Assembly: GCF_011634835.1 (NCBI RefSeq)
Contig: NZ_SIRP01000001.1
Coordinates: 1,207,928-1,271,927 of the forward strand
Origin: Isoptericola sp. BMS4
GTDB lineage: Bacteria; Actinomycetota; Actinomycetes; Actinomycetales; Cellulomonadaceae
Direction: 5' to 3'
Length of the DNA: 64,000 bases
Part shown: piece by piece, positions 7,281-14,014 of the stretch
Layout of the letters: every line of letters starts with the position of its first letter
Numbering within the stretch: the stretch's first letter is position 1
Program-made: the position numbers and the translations under genes
The notes under the pieces: model-generated
The model's database searches: none
Told to the model about the DNA's origin: nothing
Seen by the model: only the letters and a program-made list of their open reading frames with translations

Positions 7281-8150
7281 TCAGAGCGCCAGGCCCGCGC
7301 CGAGCAGCACCCCGTAGGCGAGCTCGAACATCCCCGTGCCGGCGAGGACCGGGACGAGCGCCCTGCCCTGGGCGCCCGCCACCACCGGGGTGACGAGCAG
7401 CACGGCCGGCAGCAGCAGCACCGTGACCAGCAGGGCCCAAGGGGTCCAGGCGGCGCACGCCACGCCGAGCGCGACAGGCAGCAGGATCCCGGCCGCGTAC
7501 GCGCGGCGGGCCCGGTGGTCGCCGAGACGCACGGCCAGCGTGCGCTTGCCGGCGACGACGTCGGTGGGGATGTCCCGCACGTTGTTGACCATGAGCAGGG
7601 CGCAGGCGACGAGCCCCACGCCGACCGCGCCGAGCACGGCCGGCCACGTGACCCGGTCGGCCTGCGTGTACGTGGTGCCCAGGGTGGCCACCAGCCCGAA
7701 GAACAGGAAGACGCCCACCTCGCCCAGGCCGGCGTACCCGTAGGGGCGGCGTCCGCCGGTGTAGAACCATGCCGCCAGCATGGCGAGCGCCCCGACCGCG
7801 ATCAGCCACCAGTGGCCGCTCACCGCGCACAGCGCGAGCCCGAGCACCCCCGCGACGCCGAGCGAGGCGAACGCCGCCGCGCGGACACGCCCGGGCCGTG
7901 CGGCGCCCGAGGCGGTGAGCCGCATGGGCCCGACCCGGTCGACGTCGGTGCCGCGCACCCCGTCGGAGTAGTCGTTCGCGTAGTTGACGCCGACCTGCAG
8001 CGCCAGCGCCACCCCGAGCGCGAGGACGGCCGGCAGCCAGGCGAACGCGTCGACCTGCGCCGCCGCGCCGCTGCCGATCAGCACCGGCGCCGCCGCCGCG
8101 GGAAGGGTCCGGGGGCGGGCGCCGGCCACCCAATCGCTCGTCGTGGCCAT
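7281..8150 (-). CDS. menA: 1,4-dihydroxy-2-naphthoate polyprenyltransferase
   Basis: A 289-residue UbiA-superfamily prenyltransferase with about eight membrane helices. The first Asp-rich motif is N59-D60-x-x-D63 in NYANDYSDGVRGTD, which binds the Mg-diphosphate of the polyprenyl donor; the second is in NNVRDIPTDVVAGKRTLAV. MenA condenses 1,4-dihydroxy-2-naphthoate with a polyprenyl diphosphate to give demethylmenaquinone. That product is methylated by the MenG encoded at 25758, and the tail donor would come from the synthase at 45288. The ATG has GGAGA upstream. It lies just downstream of menE on the same strand with 26 bases between, so the two are probably co-transcribed. Confidence 0.95.
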   Translation of the reverse strand: MATTSDWVAGARPRTLPAAAAPVLIGSGAAAQVDAFAWLPAVLALGVALALQVGVNYANDYSDGVRGTDVDRVGPMRLTASGAARPGRVRAAAFASLGVAGVLGLALCAVSGHWWLIAVGALAMLAAWFYTGGRRPYGYAGLGEVGVFLFFGLVATLGTTYTQADRVTWPAVLGAVGVGLVACALLMVNNVRDIPTDVVAGKRTLAVRLGDHRARRAYAAGILLPVALGVACAAWTPWALLVTVLLLPAVLLVTPVVAGAQGRALVPVLAGTGMFELAYGVLLGAGLAL

Positions 8151-8176
8151 GGTTCTCCGAAGGTCGGTGTGCGGAC

Positions 8177-9385
8177 TCAGCCGCGCGCCTCGTGCTGACG
8201 CACGAGCGCGGCGACGCCGGCGCGGTCCACCTTGCCCGGGCCGCGCAGCGGCAGGGCCGGGGCGCGGTACACGCGGCGGGGCGCGGACGGCGGCCCCAGC
8301 CTATCCGCGACGGCGGCCCGCACCCGCCGCAGCTCGTCGCCGGTCACCGCCTCCCACGCGCCTTCGGGTCCTGCACCACGCGGGGACGTGGCCGACTCGT
8401 GCGTGACCACCGCGACGACGGCCTGCCCCCACTCCGGGTCGGGGACGCCGACGACGCACGCCTCGCCGCCCAGCACCTCGCCGAGCAGGCCCTCGACGGG
8501 CGCCGGCGCCACGTTCTCGCCGCCGGTCACGACGACGTCGTCCGCCCGCCCGAGGACCCGCAGCGCGCCGTCGGACCAGGCGCCGAGGTCGCTGGTGCGG
8601 AACCACCGGGTGCCGTCGTCGTCGCGGGGGAACGCCCCGGCGGTCGCGGCGGGGTCGCCGACGTAGCCCAGGGCCAGGGTCGGCCCGGCCAGCTCGACCA
8701 CCCCCACGCCCGAGCCGTCGGGGGCGGTGAGGCGCACCCGCACGCCGCGCAGGGGGACGCCGTCGTACACGCACCCGCCGGCCGTCTCGGACATGCCGTA
8801 CGTGGTGACGACGGCGACGCCCGCGTCCCGGGCCCGATCCAGGAGCCGCGGCGGCGTCGCTGCCCCGCCCAGCAGCACGCCGGCGCACCGGGCCAGCGTC
8901 CGCAGGCCCCGCGGGGCGCCGTCGTCCGCCGCCGCGACGAGGCGGTGCAGCTGCGTGGGCACCAGGGACAGGTACACCGGCTCGTCGCCCGCGGCGCGCA
9001 GCACCGGGTCCAGCAGGCCCGCCAGCCCGTCCGGCGTGAACCGCGCGTCGGGGTCAGCGGCGGTCAGGGGCGTGCCCGCGAGCACGGATCGCACCACCAC
9101 CTGCGCCCCGGCGACGTGCGTCGCCGGGAGGGTCAGCACCCAGCGGCCCGGTCCCCCGAGCCGCGCGTGCGTCGCGTGCGCGGAGGCCGTCAGGGCGCCG
9201 GCGCCGAGCGCGACCTCGCGCGGGGTGCCCGTGGACCCCGACGTGCGGACCACGAGCGCGGCGTCGTCCGGGAGCGGCGCCGACGACGTGCGGGGGAGCG
9301 GGACGACGGCGGGGCCGCCGTCGAGCGCCCGCGACACCGCGTCGCGGAGCGCCGCGACGGGCGCGGGGAGGGGTCGGTCGTGCAC
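8177..9385 (-). CDS. menE: o-Succinylbenzoate-CoA ligase (MenE-type acyl-adenylating enzyme)
   Basis: A 402-residue ANL-superfamily ligase, compact like actinobacterial MenE. The P-loop-like motif TSGSTGTPREV is near residue 50. The A5-type TTYGMSETAGGCVYDG, the hinge RTSDLGAW and GRADDVVVTGGENVAP follow, with the C-terminal catalytic Lys in GPGKVDRAG. MenE activates o-succinylbenzoate to its CoA ester before MenB cyclises it. The GTG at 9385 was chosen because TACGCT lies exactly six bases upstream and no homologous sequence precedes VHDRPLPAPVAAL. The neighbouring men genes support the substrate over a generic acyl-CoA role. Confidence 0.9.
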   Translation of the reverse strand: MHDRPLPAPVAALRDAVSRALDGGPAVVPLPRTSSAPLPDDAALVVRTSGSTGTPREVALGAGALTASAHATHARLGGPGRWVLTLPATHVAGAQVVVRSVLAGTPLTAADPDARFTPDGLAGLLDPVLRAAGDEPVYLSLVPTQLHRLVAAADDGAPRGLRTLARCAGVLLGGAATPPRLLDRARDAGVAVVTTYGMSETAGGCVYDGVPLRGVRVRLTAPDGSGVGVVELAGPTLALGYVGDPAATAGAFPRDDDGTRWFRTSDLGAWSDGALRVLGRADDVVVTGGENVAPAPVEGLLGEVLGGEACVVGVPDPEWGQAVVAVVTHESATSPRGAGPEGAWEAVTGDELRRVRAAVADRLGPPSAPRRVYRAPALPLRGPGKVDRAGVAALVRQHEARG

Positions 9386-9391
9386 CCGCCC

Positions 9392-9397
9392 AGCGTA
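9392..9397 (-). promoter_or_regulatory. Leaderless -10 of menE
   Basis: Minus-strand TACGCT is followed by six bases and then the GTG start codon at 9385. The facing lipoprotein gene has TAGCCT near 9411 and a GAGGAGGA ribosome binding site, so the 76-bp gap holds two divergent promoters. Confidence 0.6.
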
Positions 9398-9461
9398 GGT
9401 CCGCTGTCGTAGCCTGGTCGGGCTCCCAGGGGCACCGCGGACCGTCGTCGAGGAGGACACC

Positions 9462-10607
9462 ATGCCCGGACCGTCGTCCCGCGGGGCGAGCCGCGGCCGC
9501 GCCGGCGGGCCCGCCGCCCGGCGTGCGGACCGGCGCCACCTGCGGCCCGTCGTCACCGTCGGCACCACGCTGGCACTGCTCGCCACCGCCGCCTGCGGCG
9601 CGGAGCCCGCCGCGCCGCCCACCGTCACCGCCACGCCCGACCCGGCCGTGGCGAAGACGGCGCCGCCCGCGCCCGTCGTGCCCGAGCCGCCGAAGCCGGA
9701 GCCGGTCGTGTGGCCGCTCACGGGCAAGCGCACCGACACCGTGCCGAAGCGGCCCTCGGTGGCCGTGAAGATCGAGAACTCGCCCGCGGCCCGCCCGCAC
9801 ACGGGCCTGCACCGTGCCGACGTCGTGTGGGAGCAGGTCGTCGAGGGCGGTATCAGCCGCTTCGTGGCGGTCTACCACTCGGACCTGCCCCGCCAGGTGG
9901 GGCCCGTGCGGTCGGTGCGGCCCATGGACCCGGGGATCGTGGCGCCGATGCACGGGATCCTCGCGTACAGCGGCGGGCAGCCGCCGTTCATCGCCGGAGT
10001 GCGCCGGTCGGGCATCCAGTCCGTGATCATGGACCGCGGTGACCCCGGGTTCCGCCGCAGTGCCGGCCGCGCGGCGCCGCACGACGTCTACGGGAACGTG
10101 CGCACGTTCGCCGACCAGGCGAACGGCAGCCGCGCGGCGCCGCCGCCCGCGCAGTTCGACCATGCCCGTCGCGCGGGGAAGGCGACGCCGGTCGCGGACG
10201 GCGGGCGCCGGGGCCACCGGGCGGACGTGCGGCTCTCGACCGCCCAACGCACCGTGTGGCAGTGGAAGGCGAAGCGCCACGGGTACGTGCGCAGCGACGG
10301 CACGACGCCCTCCACGTCGTCCGGGACGAGGGTCGCGGCCCGCAACGTCCTGCTCCTGTCCGTCGCGGTCGAGAACACCCGCTACCGCGACCCGGGCGGC
10401 GCGCCGGTGCCGAAGACCCGGATGGTGGACCGCGGCAAGGGCGTGCTGCTCACCGGCGGGAAGTCTGTCGAGGTCCGGTGGGACAAGCCGTCGGTGCGCA
10501 AGAAGATCACGCTGCGGACGCGCTCCGGCGACCCGGTGCGGCTGGCCCCCGGGAACCTGTGGGTCGAGCTCGTCCCCCGCGACGGCGGGTCCTGGCAGGT
10601 GCGCTGA
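9462..10607 (+). CDS. DUF3048 domain-containing lipoprotein (YerB-like), copy 1
   Basis: A 381-residue secreted protein. A long Arg-rich N-terminus leads to a hydrophobic segment and a lipobox-like LLATAAC near residue 46. The DUF3048 domain starts at about residue 85 with WPLTGKRTDT, followed by VAVKIENSPAARPHTGL, ADVVWEQVVEGGISRF and GPVRSVRPMDPGIVAPM; the second half contains GVLLTGGKSVEVRWDK and NLWVELVPRDGGSW. YerB-type lipoproteins are widespread in Gram-positives and their biochemical role is unknown. The next gene is a paralogue. The ATG has GAGGAGGA at proper distance. Confidence 0.88.
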   Translation: MPGPSSRGASRGRAGGPAARRADRRHLRPVVTVGTTLALLATAACGAEPAAPPTVTATPDPAVAKTAPPAPVVPEPPKPEPVVWPLTGKRTDTVPKRPSVAVKIENSPAARPHTGLHRADVVWEQVVEGGISRFVAVYHSDLPRQVGPVRSVRPMDPGIVAPMHGILAYSGGQPPFIAGVRRSGIQSVIMDRGDPGFRRSAGRAAPHDVYGNVRTFADQANGSRAAPPPAQFDHARRAGKATPVADGGRRGHRADVRLSTAQRTVWQWKAKRHGYVRSDGTTPSTSSGTRVAARNVLLLSVAVENTRYRDPGGAPVPKTRMVDRGKGVLLTGGKSVEVRWDKPSVRKKITLRTRSGDPVRLAPGNLWVELVPRDGGSWQVR

Positions 10608-10624
10608 CTCGCGAAGTTCGCGAG
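10608..10624. promoter_or_regulatory. 17-bp perfect palindrome between the two DUF3048 genes
   Basis: CTCGCGAAGTTCGCGAG has 8-bp perfect arms around a single G. It begins immediately after the TGA of the first DUF3048 gene and lies about 45 bp upstream of TACTGT (10666-10671), a likely -10 for the second gene. With a one-base centre it suits a protein operator better than an RNA hairpin. No regulator is assigned. Confidence 0.45.
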
Positions 10625-10706
10625 CCTCGGCGCCGTGTCGCACCCCGGCCGGCGTGATCCGGATCTACTGTGAACGGGACCGCACGTCCCGCGGGGAGGG
10701 GTTCGC

Positions 10707-11765
10707 ATGACCGTGGCACCGCCGACCGCCCGTCGAGCCCCGGTCGTGGCCGCCCTGCTCGCCGCCCTGCTGCCGCTCGCCGCGTGCACCACCGACGATC
10801 CCGCGCCGACCCCGACCTCGACCACCGACAAGGGCTCGCCGCCCGCGCCGGAGATCCCGCCGGCCTGGCCGCTGACGGGTGTGGAGTCCGACGACGTCGC
10901 CGCCCGCCCGGCGCTCGCGGTGAAGGTCGAGAACGCTCCGCAGGCCCGCCCGCAGACCGGCCTCGAGGACGCCGACATGGTGTGGGAGGAGGTCGTCGAG
11001 GGCGGCATCACCCGGTTCGTCGCCGTGTACCACTCCAGGCTGCCCGAGGCCGTGGAGCCCGTGCGGTCGGTGCGGCCCATGGACCCGGCGGTCGTGGCGC
11101 CGCTGGGCGGGATCCTCGCGTACACCGGCGGGCAGCCCCCGTTCGTCCAGGCGGTGCGCGACGCCGGCGTGCAGTCGGTGATGATGGACGCGGGCGACGC
11201 CGGCTTCACCAGGGACCCGCAGCGCTCCGCGCCGCACGACGTGATCGGGGACCCCGCGGCGTTCCTCGACCTGGCCGACGGCGACCGCACCGTCCCGCCG
11301 CCCGCCCAGCTCCAGTACGCCGACGCCGCGGGCGAGGGCACGGCGAGCTCCGACGGGACGAAGGCGACGACGCTCGACGTCGTCCTCTCGCCCGCCCAGC
11401 GCACGGTGTGGGACTGGTCCGCCGGCACGGACGACGGCGGGTGGCAGCGCAGCGACGGGTCCACCCCGTCGGTCTCCGCCGACGGCGACCGGCTCACCGC
11501 CACCAACGTCCTGGTCCTGTCCACGAAGGTCGTCGACACGAGGTACAAGGACCCGGCCGGCGCCCCCGTGCCCGAGACGAAGCTCGTCGGCTCCGGCGAG
11601 GGCCTCCTCGCGAGCGGCGGGCGCACGGTCACGCTCCGGTGGTCCAAGGAGAGCGTCGACGCGCCCGTCGAGCTCACCCGCGACGGGGAGCCCGTCGAGC
11701 TCGACCCCGGCAGCACCTGGATCGAGCTCGTCCCGCGCGACGGCGGGTCGTGGTCGACATCGTGA
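10707..11765 (+). CDS. DUF3048 domain-containing lipoprotein (YerB-like), copy 2
   Basis: A 352-residue paralogue of the preceding protein with the same order of conserved blocks: LAVKVENAPQARPQTGL, MVWEEVVEGGITRFVAVYHS, VEPVRSVRPMDPAVVAPL, AYTGGQPPFVQAVRDAG, TNVLVLSTKVVDTRYKDPAG and STWIELVPRDGGSW. The signal sequence ends in the lipobox LAAC before TTDDPAP, so it is a predicted lipoprotein. The ATG follows GGGGAGGGG. The pair looks like a tandem duplication that has diverged considerably. It may have its own promoter in the 99-bp gap. No function is known for the family. Confidence 0.88.
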   Translation: MTVAPPTARRAPVVAALLAALLPLAACTTDDPAPTPTSTTDKGSPPAPEIPPAWPLTGVESDDVAARPALAVKVENAPQARPQTGLEDADMVWEEVVEGGITRFVAVYHSRLPEAVEPVRSVRPMDPAVVAPLGGILAYTGGQPPFVQAVRDAGVQSVMMDAGDAGFTRDPQRSAPHDVIGDPAAFLDLADGDRTVPPPAQLQYADAAGEGTASSDGTKATTLDVVLSPAQRTVWDWSAGTDDGGWQRSDGSTPSVSADGDRLTATNVLVLSTKVVDTRYKDPAGAPVPETKLVGSGEGLLASGGRTVTLRWSKESVDAPVELTRDGEPVELDPGSTWIELVPRDGGSWSTS

Positions 11766-11789
11766 CCGCAACCGGAAGAGGTGGGTCGG

Positions 11790-11879
11790 AGGGGCCTTTG
11801 TCGGCAGGCTGATCGGGCCTGGCGGGAACCGAGCGAGGAACGAGCGAGGCGGATGGCGCGCCTGGCGACAAGGGCCCCT
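11790..11879. repeat. Palindrome-flanked repeat, element C copy 2
   Basis: A 90-bp element lies between convergent DUF3048 and menB genes. The arms at 11790-11802 and 11867-11879 are 13-bp complements with one mismatch. The 76-bp core (11796-11871) matches the inverted copy at 32210-32285 with about 11 differences. The arms differ in sequence between the copies but each pair is self-complementary, so the fold is conserved more than the sequence. It may also act as a terminator here. Confidence 0.78.
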
Positions 11880-11913
11880 GCGATCCGCCGCGGTGAGTGG
11901 CTCGCGGCCCCAG

Positions 11914-12891
11914 TCAGAAGTGGTACGGGAAGCGGGACCAGTCGGGGTCGCGCTTGGCGAGGAACGCGTCGCGGCCCTCGACGGCCTCGTCGGTCATGTA
12001 CGCCAGCCGCGTGGCCTCGCCCGCGAACACCTGCTGCCCGGCCAGGCCGTCGTCGGCCAGGTTGAACGCGAACTTCAGCATCCGGACCGCCTGCGGGGAC
12101 TTGCCCGCGATGGCGCGGGCGTACTCGATCCCGAGGACCTCGAGGTCGTCGTGCTCGGCGACCTCGTTGACGGCGCCCCAGCGCTCGGCGTCGTCGGCGG
12201 AGTATTCGCGGGCGAGGAAGAAGATCTCGCGGGCGCGCTTCTGCCCGACCTGCCGCGCCAGGTAGGCGGACCCGTACCCGCCGTCGAACGAGCCAACGTC
12301 GGCGTCGGTCTGCTTGAACTTCCCGTGCTCGCGGCACGCGATCGACAGGTCGGCCACGACGTGCAGCGAGTGCCCACCGCCGGCGGCCCAGCCGTCGACC
12401 ACGGCGACCACGACCTTCGGCATGGTGCGGATGAGGCGCTGCACCTCGAGGATGTGCAGCCGCCCGGCGCGCGCGGGGTCGACGGCGTCGGCGTCCTCGC
12501 CGAGCCGGCCCCCGTCGTCCGCCGTCGTGTACCGGTAGCCCGACCGCCCGCGGATGCGCTGGTCGCCGCCGGAGCAGAACGCCCAGCCACCGTCCTTGGG
12601 GCTCGGCCCGTTGCCCGTGAGCAGCACGGTGCCGACGTCGGAGGTCATGCGGGCGTGATCGAGCACCCGGTACAGCTCGTCGACGGTGTGCGGGCGGAAC
12701 GCGTTGCGCACCTCCGGCCGGTCGAACGCCACCCGCACCACGGGCAGGTCGCGCACCACGCTGCCATCGGCATCGCGCTCCACGCCCCGGTGGTAGGTGA
12801 GGTCGGTGAGGTCGTCGAAGCCGGCGACGTCGCGCCAGCGGGCGGGGTCGAACGTGCGGGACACCTGCCGGGGGAGGGATGCGCTGCTCAC
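11914..12891 (-). CDS. menB: 1,4-dihydroxy-2-naphthoyl-CoA synthase
   Basis: A 325-residue crotonase-fold enzyme that cyclises o-succinylbenzoyl-CoA. Oxyanion-hole segments include NAFRPHTVDEL, AFCSGGDQRIRG and DGWAAGGGHSLHVVADL. The MenB-specific stretch FKQTDADVGSFDGGYGS holds the Ser/Asp region of the active site and the acidic residue that replaces bicarbonate in one subgroup of MenB enzymes. The C-terminal FPYHF crosses into the neighbouring subunit in known structures. The GTG start has TAGGGT six bases upstream. It is divergent from menCD across a 127-bp region with a 10-bp inverted repeat. Confidence 0.95.
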   Translation of the reverse strand: MSSASLPRQVSRTFDPARWRDVAGFDDLTDLTYHRGVERDADGSVVRDLPVVRVAFDRPEVRNAFRPHTVDELYRVLDHARMTSDVGTVLLTGNGPSPKDGGWAFCSGGDQRIRGRSGYRYTTADDGGRLGEDADAVDPARAGRLHILEVQRLIRTMPKVVVAVVDGWAAGGGHSLHVVADLSIACREHGKFKQTDADVGSFDGGYGSAYLARQVGQKRAREIFFLAREYSADDAERWGAVNEVAEHDDLEVLGIEYARAIAGKSPQAVRMLKFAFNLADDGLAGQQVFAGEATRLAYMTDEAVEGRDAFLAKRDPDWSRFPYHF

Positions 12892-12897
12892 GACGTC

Positions 12898-12903
12898 ACC
12901 CTA
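12898..12903 (-). promoter_or_regulatory. Leaderless -10 of menB
   Basis: Minus-strand TAGGGT is followed by six bases and then the GTG start codon at 12891, so the menB transcript probably begins at its start codon. Confidence 0.6.
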
Positions 12904-12932
12904 GGCCGGATCGTCGAGCAGGTCGTTCCGCT

Positions 12933-12997
12933 GTGCCGAACAGGGGGTTGCTCCCCGATAGGCCGACCGAACCGGGGACCAACCACATGTTCGGCAC
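12933..12997. promoter_or_regulatory. Spaced inverted repeat in the menB/menC divergent promoter
   Basis: GTGCCGAACA (12933-12942) and its exact complement TGTTCGGCAC (12988-12997) are separated by 45 bp. Each arm lies about 20-50 bp upstream of one of the two divergent start sites. The layout suits a regulator contacting two half-sites, or a repression loop. No local regulator gene is an obvious candidate. Confidence 0.45.
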
Positions 12998-13006
12998 GAG
13001 GACGAC

Positions 13007-13012
13007 TACCCT
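13007..13012 (+). promoter_or_regulatory. Leaderless -10 of menC-menD
   Basis: TACCCT is followed by six bases (GAGCGC) and then the GTG start of menC at 13019. The hexamer and spacing are identical to those at the DUF4229 gene. Confidence 0.6.
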
Positions 13013-13018
13013 GAGCGC

Positions 13019-14014
13019 GTGCAGCCGCTCCGCGAGATCGTCTACCGCACGCCGCTGACCACACGCTTCCGCGGCCTCGACGTGCGCGACGGCGTCCTGC
13101 TGCGCGGCGACGCCGGCTGGGGCGAGCTGTCCCCGTTCTGGGACTACGACGACGCCGAGTCCGCGACCTGGCTGCGGGCCGCCCGGGAGGCCGCCGACGT
13201 CGGTTTCCCCGCCCCCGTGCGCGACTCCGTCCCCGTCAACGTCACCGTGCCCGCCGTCGGCCCCGAGCGGGCGCGCGAGATCGTGCTCGCCTCCGGCGGC
13301 TGCCGCACCGCCAAGGTCAAGGTCGCCCAGCGCGGGCCCGACGGCGCCCTCGAGCCGGCCGCCGCGGAGCGGGAGCGCGTCGCCGCCGTCCGCGCCGCGT
13401 TCGACGAGCTGCACGGCCCCGGGATCGGCGCCGTGCGCGTCGACGCGAACGGCGGCTGGAGCGTCACCGAGGCGCTGGCCAGGATCCCCGCGCTGGACGC
13501 CGCGGCCCGCGGCCTGGAGTACGTCGAGCAGCCGTGCCGGACCGTCGAGGAGCTCGCCCGGGTGCGGCGTGGCGTCGACGTGCCGGTCGCCGCCGACGAG
13601 TCCGTCCGCCGCGCCGACGACCCGCTGCGGGTGGTGCGCGCCGAGGCCGCCGACGTCGTCGTCCTCAAGGTGCAGCCGCTCGGCGGGGTGCGCGCCTGCC
13701 TCGACCTGGCCGAGCAGGTGGGGCTGCCCGTCGTCGTGTCGTCCGCGCTGGAGTCGTCCGTCGGCCTCGCCGCCGGGGTGGCGCTCGCGGCCGCCCTGCC
13801 CGACCTGCCGTACGCGTGCGGGCTGGCCACCGCCCAGCTCCTGGCGCACGACGTCGTCGCGCAGCCGCTCCTGCCCACGGACGGCGCGATCGCGGTACGG
13901 CGCCCGCCGCCGGACGCCGACGCGCTCGCCGCCGCCCGCGCCGACGCCCCCACGACCGAGCGCTGGCTCGCCCGGTACGCGCGGCTGTCCGCCCTGCTGG
14001 AGGAGGCGGCATGA
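13019..14014 (+). CDS. menC: o-Succinylbenzoate synthase
   Basis: A 331-residue enolase-superfamily enzyme that dehydrates SHCHC to o-succinylbenzoate. The KxK catalytic motif is in CRTAKVKVA. The metal ligands are in VRVDANGGW (Asp), EYVEQPC (Glu) and VAADESVR (Asp/Glu), and the opposite-face Lys is in VVLKVQPLGG. A GTG start has a leaderless -10 six bases upstream. The stop overlaps the menD ATG (ATGA), so MenC and MenD production is coupled even though MenD acts earlier in the pathway. Confidence 0.94.
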   Translation: MQPLREIVYRTPLTTRFRGLDVRDGVLLRGDAGWGELSPFWDYDDAESATWLRAAREAADVGFPAPVRDSVPVNVTVPAVGPERAREIVLASGGCRTAKVKVAQRGPDGALEPAAAERERVAAVRAAFDELHGPGIGAVRVDANGGWSVTEALARIPALDAAARGLEYVEQPCRTVEELARVRRGVDVPVAADESVRRADDPLRVVRAEAADVVVLKVQPLGGVRACLDLAEQVGLPVVVSSALESSVGLAAGVALAAALPDLPYACGLATAQLLAHDVVAQPLLPTDGAIAVRRPPPDADALAAARADAPTTERWLARYARLSALLEEAA

